Below are positions 1 to 7,875 of a stretch of 64,000 nucleotides of DNA, in pieces. The notes beneath the pieces are model-generated. The model saw only the letters and a list, made by a program, of their open reading frames with translations. It did not search any database and had not been told where the DNA came from. Location of the stretch: the NCBI RefSeq assembly GCF_000308855.1, contig NZ_BAGM01000008.1, positions 1-64,000 on the forward strand. The letters run 5' to 3'. The stretch is from Nocardia veterana NBRC 100344 (GTDB taxonomy: Bacteria > Actinomycetota > Actinomycetes > Mycobacteriales > Mycobacteriaceae). Position 1 is the first letter of the stretch; the number at the start of each line of letters is the position of its first letter. The position numbers were made by a program, and so were the translations under genes.

Positions 1-2
1 CC

Positions 3-515
3 GTCGCCCGGCCGGCGGCCGCCTACGCCGCGGGCGACGAACTGGTGAAATCCGCCGAGGAGGAAGCCAAGCAGGTCAGCGCCGAACGCGACGAGCGTGA
101 ACGTGACGAGTTGGCGACGGCGCTCGGCGCGGGCGGCACCGGCAAGGGCGCCGCATCGGCCACCCGGGGATCCGCCGGCGTGCTGAAGGATCTCGAACGG
201 CGGCAGAAATCGCGTGCGACCCGCACCAGCCGCGACGCCCTGGACCGCGCGCTCATCGATGTGGCCGGTCTGTACCGCGACGCCCTGGCGCTCCGATTTC
301 GCACCTCCACCACGGATCCGTCCCCCACGATCACGCTCACCCATCCGGATCTCTTCGACCAGATCCGCGACCTGGCCGACGAGGTCCGCCCCGAAGGTTT
401 GCTGCGGTCCATCGAGGCGGTCCTCGCCTGCCGCGAGGCCCTCGACCTGAACGTCAAGCCCCGCTTCGCCGTCGCCGCCATGGTCGCCGGATTGATCGCC
501 GCCCGATCCGCCTGA
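3..515 (+). CDS. holB: DNA polymerase III subunit delta' (C-terminal part)
   Basis: The open frame enters from the left edge and stops at a TGA at 513-515, so only about 170 C-terminal residues are present. The visible part is an alpha-helical, charged region (an E/R/K-rich stretch, then a helical bundle ending in AMVAGLIAARSA) that resembles the C-terminal collar domain of actinobacterial delta' clamp-loader subunits. Delta' is the part of the gamma complex that helps load the beta sliding clamp during replication. The AAA+ core is upstream of the window, so the call rests on C-terminal similarity and on the tRNA-Thr that often follows this gene in related genomes. An unrelated helical protein cannot be excluded. 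Confidence 0.7.
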   Translation, partial: VARPAAAYAAGDELVKSAEEEAKQVSAERDERERDELATALGAGGTGKGAASATRGSAGVLKDLERRQKSRATRTSRDALDRALIDVAGLYRDALALRFRTSTTDPSPTITLTHPDLFDQIRDLADEVRPEGLLRSIEAVLACREALDLNVKPRFAVAAMVAGLIAARSA

Positions 516-571
516 CCAGCATCGACCGCCGCCGCTCACCGGCCGATTTTCGTCTTGCGCCCCCGAGGCGA

Positions 572-577
572 TAGACT
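572..577 (+). promoter_or_regulatory. -10 box of the tRNA-Thr promoter
   Basis: TAGACT lies 18 nt before the mature 5' end of the tRNA. A weak TTTCGT at 548-553 is spaced 18 nt upstream and could serve as the -35. This is inferred from the motif only. Confidence 0.45.
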
Positions 578-595
578 CGCACCGCCGAACGGCAT

Positions 596-671
596 GCCGC
601 CTTAGCTCAGTCGGTAGAGCGCTTCACTCGTAATGAAAAGGTCGGGGGTTCGATTCCCCCAGGCGGCTCCA
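596..671 (+). tRNA. tRNA-Thr (anticodon CGT)
   Basis: A 76-nt cloverleaf can be folded by eye. The acceptor stem GCCGCCT (596-602) pairs with AGGCGGC (661-667), followed by discriminator T and an encoded CCA (669-671). The D arm contains AGCTCAGTCGGTAGAGC, the anticodon loop is CTCGTAA with CGT at 629-631, and the T arm contains GGTTCGATT flanked by GGGGG/CCCCC. Anticodon CGT reads ACG threonine codons. The encoded CCA end is complete and no intron is visible. Confidence 0.97.
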
Positions 672-733
672 CATTTCTTCTCATCCCCACCGCTCGATGC
701 CGTCGAGGACGGTCGTCGATGCCGAGCGTCCGC

Positions 734-1024
734 CTACTCGTCGGGGGACAACGGCCGGGCGTACATGTGCCCGTCGCGGATGCCGAATTCGATGCGGCAG
801 GGGAAGACCGGGACTTCCTCGTCGGCGCGGTGGTGGTGGGTGACGAGCATGCTCATCGCCCAGTCGCGCAGCGGTAGCGGCAGCGGAACGGTGCTGCCGT
901 CGCGCAGCTGCAGGTGGGGTTCGCCGCGGCCGAGGGGGTCGGCGATGGTGATGGTGGTGATGTCGAGGACGAGGCCGGTATCGGTCGCGGAGGCGACCAC
1001 GGGTGGGTCGAGCGCGAGAACCAT
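734..1024 (-). CDS. Hypothetical 96-residue protein
   Basis: I recognise no family. The predicted product is a small, soluble, beta-rich acidic protein with no signal peptide or membrane segment. It has a VTHHHRADEE stretch in the middle and a PCRIEFGIRDGHMYARPL segment near the C-terminus. On the coding strand TAAGTT lies 7-8 nt before the ATG, compatible with a leaderless transcript; no Shine-Dalgarno sequence is visible. It is on the same strand as the MerR gene, 120 nt downstream of it. Codon use is like that of its neighbours, so it is probably real, but its function is unknown. Confidence 0.55.
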   Translation of the reverse strand: MVLALDPPVVASATDTGLVLDITTITIADPLGRGEPHLQLRDGSTVPLPLPLRDWAMSMLVTHHHRADEEVPVFPCRIEFGIRDGHMYARPLSPDE

Positions 1025-1144
1025 ATCGGCAACTTAGCTGGTAGAGCCGGTCGGAAGCATCGTCTGCGGCTCGTGTCGCGGGGAGTGGCCGGACGGGGAT
1101 TCGGGTCGCGGCACGACCGGCCGCGTCTACTCGCCGGCAACTCG

Positions 1145-1924
1145 CTATCGGTGATCGGGCGGGGTCAGTGGCCGGAGTTTGGTCCAGCCGGTCCAGCCGC
1201 GTTGCTCCAGGAGTTCGACCAGGCGGCGGGCCGGTGGCCAGGTGTCGAATGCCAGGGTGTCCAGTAGTTGAGCCATCGCCGGCTCGATACCGGTGTCATC
1301 GAGGGAGTCCGCGCCCTGCGCGGTGGTCAGGTGCGCGAGATAGGCGGCCATCCGGTCGGCCAACCGGGACAGCTGATGGTCGTCGGGTCGATCCAGAGCC
1401 TGGCCGAGGGTTCGGTAGAAGTCGACGAGTTGTGGGTCGGCGATCTGTTTCCGCTTGCGGGCGATCAACTCCGCGGCACGCTCGGGGGAGCGAGCCAGTA
1501 GCGGCAGCCAACCGTCGCGTTCGACCCGGATGATTCGTTCGTCGACGCCGAGTGTTCGCAGGTGGTCGAGAAACTCGATCAACGGCGCCGGCAGCGCCAG
1601 GTCGTCGCCGGCGGCGAGGCGGGCGATCCGCTCGCGGAGGCATCGGCGCTGCCGAATCTCTGCCCGCAGCTGTTCGTCGATTTCCGCGATCGCTGCCGCG
1701 AATTCCTCCGGCCCTGCCCGGAGCAGCTCGCGCACGCGTGCCAGCGGAACCCCGGCTTCGGCGAGGGTCCGGATCCGGATCAGCTCCACCACGGTCGCGG
1801 CGTCGTATCGCCGATAACCGGAGTGGTCGCGCATCGGCTCGGGGAGCAGTCCCTTGGCGTGATAGTGCCGCACGGTGCGGATCGTCACCCCCGCGTACGC
1901 GGCCACTTCACCGATGGTCAGCAT
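1145..1924 (-). CDS. MerR-family transcriptional regulator
   Basis: A 259-residue regulator starting MLTIGEVAAYAGVTIRTVRH. The N-terminal winged helix-turn-helix (about residues 1-70) has the family signature: IGEVA..AGVTIRTVRHYH..GLL.P.R...GYRRYD. It is followed by a long dimerisation helix (about 75-115) and an uncharacterised C-terminal effector domain of about 140 residues. No conserved Cys cluster for metal binding is seen, so a small-molecule or stress ligand is more likely. A longer reading exists upstream, but the ATG at 1924 matches the family's usual start. The gene lies 23 nt downstream of the alpha/beta hydrolase on the same strand, so the two are probably co-transcribed from a promoter that carries a MerR-like dyad. 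Confidence 0.85.
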   Translation of the reverse strand: MLTIGEVAAYAGVTIRTVRHYHAKGLLPEPMRDHSGYRRYDAATVVELIRIRTLAEAGVPLARVRELLRAGPEEFAAAIAEIDEQLRAEIRQRRCLRERIARLAAGDDLALPAPLIEFLDHLRTLGVDERIIRVERDGWLPLLARSPERAAELIARKRKQIADPQLVDFYRTLGQALDRPDDHQLSRLADRMAAYLAHLTTAQGADSLDDTGIEPAMAQLLDTLAFDTWPPARRLVELLEQRGWTGWTKLRPLTPPDHR

Positions 1925-1947
1925 CGAATCAGTGTCTTCCTCCCGGG

Positions 1948-2745
1948 TTACGTGTTGCCCGCCGGCTCGGGCATGTCCCGAATGATCCGGGCGATTTCCC
2001 GCGCGTGCGTGCGCACCGATCCGTGCCCGGCCGCCAGCCACCGGACGCCGATGTGCGGTTGCTCGCGTACCAGGCGCCGAATCCCGGCCTGCCAGTTCCG
2101 ATTACGCCACGCGGCACGTTCGGTATCGCTGTCGCCGGCCATCGAGGTCGACATGATCATGCTGATCGGACAGTCGATGGCGCGGAATCGGTCGAGGATC
2201 TCCGTCCGGACCTTCTCCACTTCGAGGTTCAGATCGAGTATTTCCCGGCCGGTGAGCCGCACGGTCGGCGCACCGGCCTCGCCCTCGCGCACGAGGCTGT
2301 CGAACAGCGCGCGGAACTCCGGTAGGTCGGCGGCGGTGATGAACGGCTCGGGGACCGGATTCGCGCCGTCGACCAGAACCAGCCCGGCGACGGTGCCGGG
2401 ATGTGCCGCCGTGTAGTGGACGATCAGGTCTGCGCCGAGCGAATGACCCACCAGGATGGGCCGGCCGGTCGGATCGAGCCGATTCACGTGGGCCAGGACG
2501 GCGGTGAGATCGTCCAGGAAGGATTCGAAGGAGTACCGGTCCGCGGCCGCGGAGTCGCCGTGTCCGCGCAGGTCGAAGGCCACCACATCGTGATCGCGGC
2601 GAAGCGACGTGATGAGCTCGTGCAAATCTGCCTGCGTCGTCAGCAGTCCCGGGCAGAGCACGAGCGGCCGTCCGCTACCGCCGCGCGATGCCGCGATCGT
2701 GACTCCGTCTCGGCGGACCGTGAAATGGTCGGTATGCGCGGTCAT
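1948..2745 (-). CDS. Alpha/beta-fold hydrolase
   Basis: A soluble 265-residue hydrolase. It has the nucleophile elbow VGHSLGAD, an upstream LCPGLLTT oxyanion region and FDLRGHGDS, and a late His in the AAGHGS segment; together these fit a Ser-Asp-His esterase or epoxide-hydrolase-like fold. The substrate cannot be read from the sequence. The frame stays open up to 2784, but that stretch overlaps the presumed -35 element and operator, so the ATG at 2745 (MTAHTDHF) is the more likely start. It is the first gene of a two-gene unit with the MerR regulator, which suggests the regulator responds to a substrate or toxin handled by this enzyme. Confidence 0.8.
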   Translation of the reverse strand: MTAHTDHFTVRRDGVTIAASRGGSGRPLVLCPGLLTTQADLHELITSLRRDHDVVAFDLRGHGDSAAADRYSFESFLDDLTAVLAHVNRLDPTGRPILVGHSLGADLIVHYTAAHPGTVAGLVLVDGANPVPEPFITAADLPEFRALFDSLVREGEAGAPTVRLTGREILDLNLEVEKVRTEILDRFRAIDCPISMIMSTSMAGDSDTERAAWRNRNWQAGIRRLVREQPHIGVRWLAAGHGSVRTHAREIARIIRDMPEPAGNT

Positions 2746-2763
2746 GCCGACCATGCTGCGAGG

Positions 2764-2784
2764 TTGACCCAGGGTCAAGGTCAA
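2764..2784 (-). promoter_or_regulatory. MerR-type operator in the hydrolase-merR promoter
   Basis: A perfect 7-1-7 inverted repeat, TTGACCC-A-GGGTCAA, lies at 2764-2778. On the minus strand it directly follows a TTGACC hexamer (2784-2779) that can serve as a -35 box. MerR-family activators bind dyads placed between the -35 and an over-spaced -10, so the position fits. The -10 is weak (CAGCAT or GCAGCA at about 2753-2759). Confidence 0.6.
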
Positions 2785-2886
2785 CTGTGACGGGGCTCTC
2801 GGCCGCGGGCCCGTGCCGTTCGATCGTCACCGGTGTCCTATCAGTGCTGCAGCAACGTTGACGAACTACCGAAATGGAGAGTTTCG

Positions 2887-3093
2887 ATGTCGTTGGGTGA
2901 CAAGATCGGAAACAAGGCCGACGAGTTCGGGGGCAAGGCGAAAGCGGCAGCCGGAGCGGTGACCGGTGACGACGACTTGCGCGCCGAAGGTAAGGCCGAT
3001 CAGGCGAAGTCGGCGATCAAGGGTGCGATCGAGAACGTCGAGGACGCCGTCGGTGACGCGGTCGCCAAGGTCCGGAAGGCGCTGCAGGACTGA
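2887..3093 (+). CDS. CsbD-family stress-response protein
   Basis: A 68-residue, highly charged protein starting MSLGDKIGNKADEFGGKAKA. CsbD-like proteins are short, hydrophilic and alpha-helical, with repeated K-A-E-G-K patterns; they are induced by general stress and their molecular role is unknown. Here the pattern recurs as GKAKAAAGAVTGDDDLRAEGKADQ and the C-terminus is amphipathic. The ATG at 2887 is preceded by GGAGAG at a good distance; an upstream in-frame GTG is less likely. It is monocistronic, with a hairpin just downstream. Confidence 0.85.
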   Translation: MSLGDKIGNKADEFGGKAKAAAGAVTGDDDLRAEGKADQAKSAIKGAIENVEDAVGDAVAKVRKALQD

Positions 3094-3101
3094 TCATTGT
3101 G

Positions 3102-3118
3102 CCCGGCATGCTGCCGGG
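3102..3118 (+). terminator. Hairpin downstream of csbD-like gene
   Basis: CCCGGCA-TGC-TGCCGGG forms a 7-bp GC stem with a 3-nt loop, 8 nt after the stop codon. There is no U tract, as is common for actinobacterial terminators. It lies between convergent genes. Confidence 0.6.
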
Positions 3119-3247
3119 TCCGAGACTCGGCGTCGGTGCCCGGGTCTGAGCCGCCCCACCGACGTCGCCGGGCCTGCCGGTCCCGCCCCGCAATCGCGGA
3201 TTCGTGCGGGATCGGCAGGCCCGAAACCTGTTGCCGGACAAGAGTTC

Positions 3248-4105
3248 TCAGCTGACCAGAAGGTGTTGGCGGACGTCGATGTAGCCGTCGCGGAACAGCT
3301 CGGCGCAGCCGGTGAGGTATCGCAGATACCGTTCGTACACGGTTCGCGAGGTGAGGTCGATCGCCTCGTCGCGGTGCTCGCGCAGGTTCTGCGCCCACAG
3401 GTCGAGGGTGCGCGCGTAGTGCGGTTGCAGGGATTGGACGTCGGTGAGCGTGAAACCCGCGCGTTCGGCGTACTCCCCGATCCATTGGGGTTGGGGGAGT
3501 TGGCCGCCGGGGAAGATCTCGTCGAGGATGAACTTGGCGAAGACGAGATATTCGTGGGTGAGCGGAATGCCCAGCTCACGCAGTTGATGGCGGTGGAAGC
3601 CGATGATGGTGTGCAGCATCATCCGGCCGTTCGCCGGCAGCAGCTGATGACAGCGGTCGAAGAACGCCGCGTAGCGCTCGCGCCGGAAGTGTTCGAATGC
3701 GCCGATCGAGACGATCCGGTCGACCGGCCGGTCGAATTCCTCCCACCCGCGCAGCTGCACCTCACCGCACGGCTCGGGCAGCGCGGCCAGCCGTTCGCGG
3801 ACGTGCTCGTACTGGTTGCGGCTCAAGGTCAGTCCGATCACCCGCACCTGGTACTTCTCGATCGCGCGCAGCATGGTGGAACCCCAGCCGCAGCCGATGT
3901 CGAGCAGGGTCATGCCCGGACGCAGATCGCATTTGCCGAGCGAGAGATCGATCTTGGCGAGTTGCGCCTGCTCGAGGGTGAGATCCGGCTCCCGGAAGTA
4001 GGCGCAGCTGTAGGTGCGGGTCGGGTCGAGGAAGAGGGCGAAGAATTCGTCGGACAGGTCGTAGTGGGCCTGCACGTCGGCATAGAACGGTGACAGATCG
4101 GTCAT
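3248..4105 (-). CDS. Cyclopropane-fatty-acyl/mycolic acid methyltransferase
   Basis: A 285-residue SAM-dependent methyltransferase of the CmaA/PcaA/CFA-synthase type. It opens with the family hallmark of paired Y residues in YADVQAHYDLSDEFF, then YSCAYF, the SAM-binding LLDIGCGWGS (residues 67-76), GLTLSRNQY, and the active-site region SIGAFEHF. These enzymes transfer a methyl group from S-adenosylmethionine to a cis double bond of an acyl chain, making cyclopropane or methyl-branched products, typically on mycolic acids or phospholipids at the membrane face. AGAGG precedes the ATG. It lies 96 nt downstream of ctpJ on the same strand. Which lipid is modified cannot be told from sequence. Confidence 0.9.
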   Translation of the reverse strand: MTDLSPFYADVQAHYDLSDEFFALFLDPTRTYSCAYFREPDLTLEQAQLAKIDLSLGKCDLRPGMTLLDIGCGWGSTMLRAIEKYQVRVIGLTLSRNQYEHVRERLAALPEPCGEVQLRGWEEFDRPVDRIVSIGAFEHFRRERYAAFFDRCHQLLPANGRMMLHTIIGFHRHQLRELGIPLTHEYLVFAKFILDEIFPGGQLPQPQWIGEYAERAGFTLTDVQSLQPHYARTLDLWAQNLREHRDEAIDLTSRTVYERYLRYLTGCAELFRDGYIDVRQHLLVS

Positions 4106-4201
4106 GGCGACCTCTGATCGGGTGAAACGAACTGTGGAACGTTGTGTCGGGAGAACGAAGTGGGTCGCTAAAGGGTTCGGAGCGGCGCGGCTTTCGGACG
4201 A

Positions 4202-6154
4202 TCACCCGGCCGCGCGGTCCCACGCCCGGCGACGGAGCAGGCGTAGCCCGTTGAGGCCGACGACGACCGTGGAGCCCTCGTGGCCCGCGACGCCGAGGGG
4301 CAGCGGCAGGTGGCCGGCGAGATCCCAGGTCACCAGGACGGCGATGAACAGGGCTGCGATCACCAGATTGGCGATGACGATCCGGCGGGCGCGGCGGGCG
4401 AGGGCGATCACCGCCGCAACCGTGGTGAGGTCGTCGCGGACGATGACGGCGTCGGCCGTCTGCAGGGTGAGGTCGGCCCCCGCGCCGCCCATGGCGATAC
4501 CCGTGGAGGCGGCGGCCAGCGCGGGCGCGTCGTTGATGCCGTCGCCGACGACGGTCACCCGGGCGCCTGCGGCCTCGAGTTCGCGGACGGCGGCCACCTT
4601 GTCGTCGGGCAGCAGTCCCGCGCGCAGATCGGTGATACCGACTCGTTCGGCCAGCGGCCGGGCGGCGGCGTCGATGTCGCCGGTGAGCAGAACCGGTGGG
4701 GCGCCGGTGATTCCGGTGACGGCGGCGACCGCGGCGGCTGCCTCGGGCCGCAGCTGGTCGGTGATCCCGAGCACCGCGACCGGGCGGTGGTCACAGCGCA
4801 CGATCACCGCGGTGCGCCCCGCGCGCCGCAGCTCGGTGACCGTACGGTCCAGCTCGGCGGAGGTGGTGTCGGCCAGGGCGGCGGGTGAACCGATTTCGAC
4901 CAGGTGTCCGGCGACGTGGGCCGTGACGCCGCGCCCGGGTTGCGCGCTGAACCGGTCGGCCGGTAGCAGTGCGAGTTCCCGCTCGCGAGCTGCCCGCACG
5001 ATCGCGGTGGCCAGCGGATGTTCACTGAAATGCTCTGCGGCAGCGGCCCATTGGAGGATCTGCTCCGCCGGGTGGTCGCAGTCGGAGAGGACCCGGATCG
5101 ATTCGAGTTCCGGCACGCCCCGGGTGAGGGTTCCGGTCTTGTCGAAGGCGACCCGGGTGGTGCTGCCCAGGCTTTCCAGTACGGCGGCGGATTTGACCAG
5201 TACGCCGTGGCGCCCCGCGTTGGCGATCGCGGCGAGCAGGGGCGGCATGGTGGCCAGCACCACGGCGCAGGGCGATGCGACGATCATGAAGGTCATCGCC
5301 CGCAGCAGTGCCTCGCGAAGCGCCGCACCGAACAGCAGTGGAACGACGAAGACCGCGACCGTCACCGCGACCATTCCGATCGAATAGCGCTGTTCGATCT
5401 TCTCGATGAACAGCTGGGCCGGCGCTTTGGTCCGGCTCGCGTGCTCGACCAGTGCGGCGATCCGGGCCACGACGGATTCTTCGGCGCGGCGACCCACTCG
5501 GACCTGGAGGGCTCCGGTGCCGTTCAGCGTTCCGGCGAACACCTCGTCCCCGGGCGCCTTGTCCACCGGCATCGGTTCCCCGGTGATGGTGGCCTGATCC
5601 ACCTCGCTCGCTCCGGCGAGTACCGAGCCGTCGGCGGCGATCCGTTCGCCCGGACGGACCAGTATCACATCGTTCACCGCGAGATCGGTTGCGCGGACCG
5701 CTCTTTCGCCGGTGTCGTCGAGCAGAGTGGCGGTCTCCGGCGCCAGGTCGAGCAGGCCGCGCACCGAGTCCTCGGTGCGGGCGGTCGCGAAGGCCTCGAG
5801 CGCGCCGGAGGTGGCGAAAATGACGATGAGTAGAGCGCCGTCGGTGATTTGCCCGATGGCCGCGGCCCCGATCGCGGCCACCACCATCAGCAGATCGACA
5901 TCGAGTGTCTTCTCGCGCAGCGCCCGCAGTCCGGCCAGCGCCGGCTCCCAGCCGCCGGCGAGGTAGCAGGCCAGATAGAGCGTCCACCACAGTTCGGGCG
6001 GGCAGTGCAGCAACCGCGCGACCGAAGCCACTGCGAAGAGGGCGGAAGCGACTGCTGCCCAACGAATTTCGGACAGTTCGAACAATCCGGTGCGATGCAA
6101 CCGCGGTGGCGCGGCCACGGCCGGACGAGTGGTCGTGGCGGACGGTGCGGACAC
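4202..6154 (-). CDS. ctpJ: P1B-4-type Co/Ni(Fe) exporting ATPase
   Basis: A heavy-metal P-type ATPase of 650 residues. Visible motifs (GTG start numbering) are TGEP (191-194), the transmembrane SPC metal site in VASPCAVV (294-296), the phosphorylation motif DKTGT (338-342), GDGINDAPAL, and HEGST (625-629) in the last membrane segment. The SPC plus HEG(G/S)T pair defines the P1B-4 subgroup, which exports Co2+, Ni2+ or Fe2+. No N-terminal metal-binding domain is present, which is usual for the subgroup. The GTG at 6154 is preceded by CGGAGG, so I prefer it to the ATG at 6205. Divergence from nmtR reproduces the known ctpJ-nmtR arrangement in mycobacteria and implies NmtR control. Confidence 0.9.
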   Translation of the reverse strand: MSAPSATTTRPAVAAPPRLHRTGLFELSEIRWAAVASALFAVASVARLLHCPPELWWTLYLACYLAGGWEPALAGLRALREKTLDVDLLMVVAAIGAAAIGQITDGALLIVIFATSGALEAFATARTEDSVRGLLDLAPETATLLDDTGERAVRATDLAVNDVILVRPGERIAADGSVLAGASEVDQATITGEPMPVDKAPGDEVFAGTLNGTGALQVRVGRRAEESVVARIAALVEHASRTKAPAQLFIEKIEQRYSIGMVAVTVAVFVVPLLFGAALREALLRAMTFMIVASPCAVVLATMPPLLAAIANAGRHGVLVKSAAVLESLGSTTRVAFDKTGTLTRGVPELESIRVLSDCDHPAEQILQWAAAAEHFSEHPLATAIVRAARERELALLPADRFSAQPGRGVTAHVAGHLVEIGSPAALADTTSAELDRTVTELRRAGRTAVIVRCDHRPVAVLGITDQLRPEAAAAVAAVTGITGAPPVLLTGDIDAAARPLAERVGITDLRAGLLPDDKVAAVRELEAAGARVTVVGDGINDAPALAAASTGIAMGGAGADLTLQTADAVIVRDDLTTVAAVIALARRARRIVIANLVIAALFIAVLVTWDLAGHLPLPLGVAGHEGSTVVVGLNGLRLLRRRAWDRAAG

Positions 6155-6201
6155 GGTGGACCTCCGGCGGATCGGGGAGCGAACGATCCGAGAATAACAG
6201 A

Positions 6202-6224
6202 ACATGTGAAGAGGTCTTCATGTG
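6202..6224. promoter_or_regulatory. NmtR (ArsR/SmtB-type) operator between ctpJ and nmtR
   Basis: A perfect 6-2-6 palindrome TGAAGA-GG-TCTTCA (6207-6220) sits inside a longer imperfect dyad beginning ACATG and ending CATGTG. SmtB/ArsR sensors bind TGAA-N-TTCA dyads of this layout. It overlaps the presumed -35 regions of both divergent promoters: TAGAAT (6236-6241) for nmtR and TATTCT (minus strand, 6191-6196) for ctpJ. Confidence 0.75.
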
Positions 6225-6235
6225 TGCTGCTCGGC

Positions 6236-6241
6236 TAGAAT
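6236..6241 (+). promoter_or_regulatory. -10 box of nmtR, leaderless start
   Basis: TAGAAT ends 8 nt before the nmtR ATG at 6250. This places transcription start at or within one or two bases of the start codon. Confidence 0.6.
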
Positions 6242-6249
6242 GCACGTCT

Positions 6250-6612
6250 ATGGGACATGGGGTCGAGGGCCGTGATCGGCCGGTTGCTCGGCTGGACGGC
6301 GAGTCGGCCGCCCATGTCGCAACCACCCTGCAGGCCTTGGCCACTCCCAGTCGCCTGTTGATCCTCAGTGAACTGCGGCAGGGTCCGCGTCCGGTCTCCG
6401 AACTGGCGGAGGCGGTGGGAATGGAGCAGTCCGCGGTATCGCATCAGTTGCGACTGCTGCGCAATCTCGGCCTCGTGATCGGAACGCGGGCCGGCCGCAG
6501 CATCGTGTACAGCCTCTACGACAACCACGTCGCCCAGTTGCTCGACGAGGCCGTCTATCACAGCGAACATCTCCGGCTCGGGCTGTCGGATCGGGCCGAG
6601 ACCGCCGGCTGA
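6250..6612 (+). CDS. nmtR: Ni/Co-sensing ArsR/SmtB-family repressor NmtR
   Basis: A 120-residue metal sensor. It has an N-terminal MGHG, a helix-turn-helix around VSELAEAVGMEQSAVSHQLRLL (about 49-70), and an alpha-5 metal site with D91, H93, H104 and H107 (in DNHVAQLL and YHSEH), the spacing known for NmtR. The N-terminal amine/His region takes part in nickel binding in this family. The repressor leaves DNA when Ni2+ or Co2+ binds and so derepresses the divergent ctpJ exporter. Start choice is fixed by the conserved MGHGVEG start and a leaderless -10. Confidence is high because the binding residues and the partner gene agree. Confidence 0.95.
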   Translation: MGHGVEGRDRPVARLDGESAAHVATTLQALATPSRLLILSELRQGPRPVSELAEAVGMEQSAVSHQLRLLRNLGLVIGTRAGRSIVYSLYDNHVAQLLDEAVYHSEHLRLGLSDRAETAG

Positions 6613-6756
6613 GCCCCGGCCTTCCTGTCCGTCGTTCCCGGGGCTGCGGCGCGGCAGCTCGTTGCCGGCTCGTTCGCGCCTTTCGGTTGACAACCGTCGC
6701 TGCCGCGAGCACACTTCTCTCACTAGAGAGCGCTGCTCTCGGAGAATGAGGCGGAC

Positions 6757-7101
6757 ATGCACGAATTGTGGAAATGGGCGAATCTCTCCCTGGCCCTCGC
6801 CGTGGAGATGGCGGCGCTCGTCGCGCTGGGGTGGTGGGGCTGGCAGGTGTCCGATGTGCTCGCATCGAGGATCGTGGCCGCTATCGGCATCCCGCTGGCG
6901 GCGGCCGTGCTCTGGGGTTTGTTCGCCGCTCCCAAGGCCGCGTTCGACATTCCGCTGCTCGCGATCGCCACCAAGGTGGTGGTATTCGGTGCGGCGACCG
7001 CGGCGCTCTGGGACCTCGGTTTCGGAGCGGCCGCGATGATCTTCCTGATCGTCGTGGTCGCCAATCTGTCGGTGATCGAGCTCGGTCATCTCGCGGCGTA
7101 A
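6757..7101 (+). CDS. YrdB/DUF2568-family membrane protein
   Basis: A 114-residue integral membrane protein with four hydrophobic segments: roughly residues 8-27, 36-56, 64-84 and 88-108. The pattern of short helices with W-rich and KAAFD connecting turns resembles the YrdB (DUF2568) family, whose function is not established. No catalytic residues are evident. It stands alone between nmtR and a convergent L,D-transpeptidase gene. The start ATG at 6757 follows GAGAATGAGGCGG. Confidence 0.7.
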   Translation: MHELWKWANLSLALAVEMAALVALGWWGWQVSDVLASRIVAAIGIPLAAAVLWGLFAAPKAAFDIPLLAIATKVVVFGAATAALWDLGFGAAAMIFLIVVVANLSVIELGHLAA

Positions 7102-7182
7102 TGCAGGGGCGTGGGCCGCGGCTCGCACGACAGCGACGGCCCACGTGATCGGCGGGCCGTCGGCACATACCGGGAACCGGCG

Positions 7183-7698
7183 CTACGGCACCACTTCGAA
7201 AACGTCACCCGGGTTGACGTAGTCGTAGAAGGCCTTGGCCCCGTCCGGCGTCATCCGGATACAACCGTGGGATTTCTCCTCGATCGGCCCGATATGGGTG
7301 GCGATATCGCCGTTGAAGAAGACTGCCCACCGCATTTCGGCGTTGTGCATGGTGCTCCAGTGATAGGGCTCCTTGAACGCCACGTGGAAGGTGCCGGGCG
7401 GGGTTTCGTAACCGGGACGACCGTGGGAAATCGGCGTCGGCCCGTAGACGACGCGCCCGTTGTCCATCAACCAGCCCTGATTAGCGGACAGGCTCAGGCA
7501 GGCGCGGGCCGCCGCCGAGCAGGGTGCGCTCACCTGGCCGGGCGGTGCGGGCACGAGTTGCGGAATGCCGGGGATGTCGGGCCCGCCGGGCCACACCGGA
7601 TCGGCGCCCGCCGGAACCGTGACGGCGAATCCGGCGGCCGCGATCGCCGTCGCGGCCGCCGCTCGGACCGTCCATCGGGTGATACTCGCGCGGTTCAT
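7183..7698 (-). CDS. L,D-transpeptidase (YkuD domain), secreted
   Basis: A 171-residue exported protein. It starts MNRASITRWTV, followed by an Ala-rich signal peptide with likely cleavage near AGA (residues 30-32), then a proline-rich linker and a YkuD catalytic domain (about 60-171). The active site is visible as SHGCIRM with nucleophile Cys146 and neighbouring His144 and Arg148. L,D-transpeptidases make 3-3 peptidoglycan cross-links in mycobacteria and nocardiae. The protein is shorter than LdtMt2-type enzymes and lacks an Ig-like domain, so it is the minimal form. A GGAGG six bases before ATG 7698 fixes the start; the longer open frame to 7782 is not needed. Confidence 0.9.
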   Translation of the reverse strand: MNRASITRWTVRAAAATAIAAAGFAVTVPAGADPVWPGGPDIPGIPQLVPAPPGQVSAPCSAAARACLSLSANQGWLMDNGRVVYGPTPISHGRPGYETPPGTFHVAFKEPYHWSTMHNAEMRWAVFFNGDIATHIGPIEEKSHGCIRMTPDGAKAFYDYVNPGDVFEVVP

Positions 7699-7875
7699 AT
7701 GCCTCCGACCTCTCTTACCCGGCCCGCCGGTCCGGGCCGGGCCGGAGCAAGCGGGCGCATTCGTCGACGAGCTGGACGGCACCGTATGCGATCGATATGG
7801 GCTCGATCACAGTGCGTTGATGATCATTGTGAACCGCCGTCACCACCGATGGTGGCAAAAGACGCGCGGTCGATA

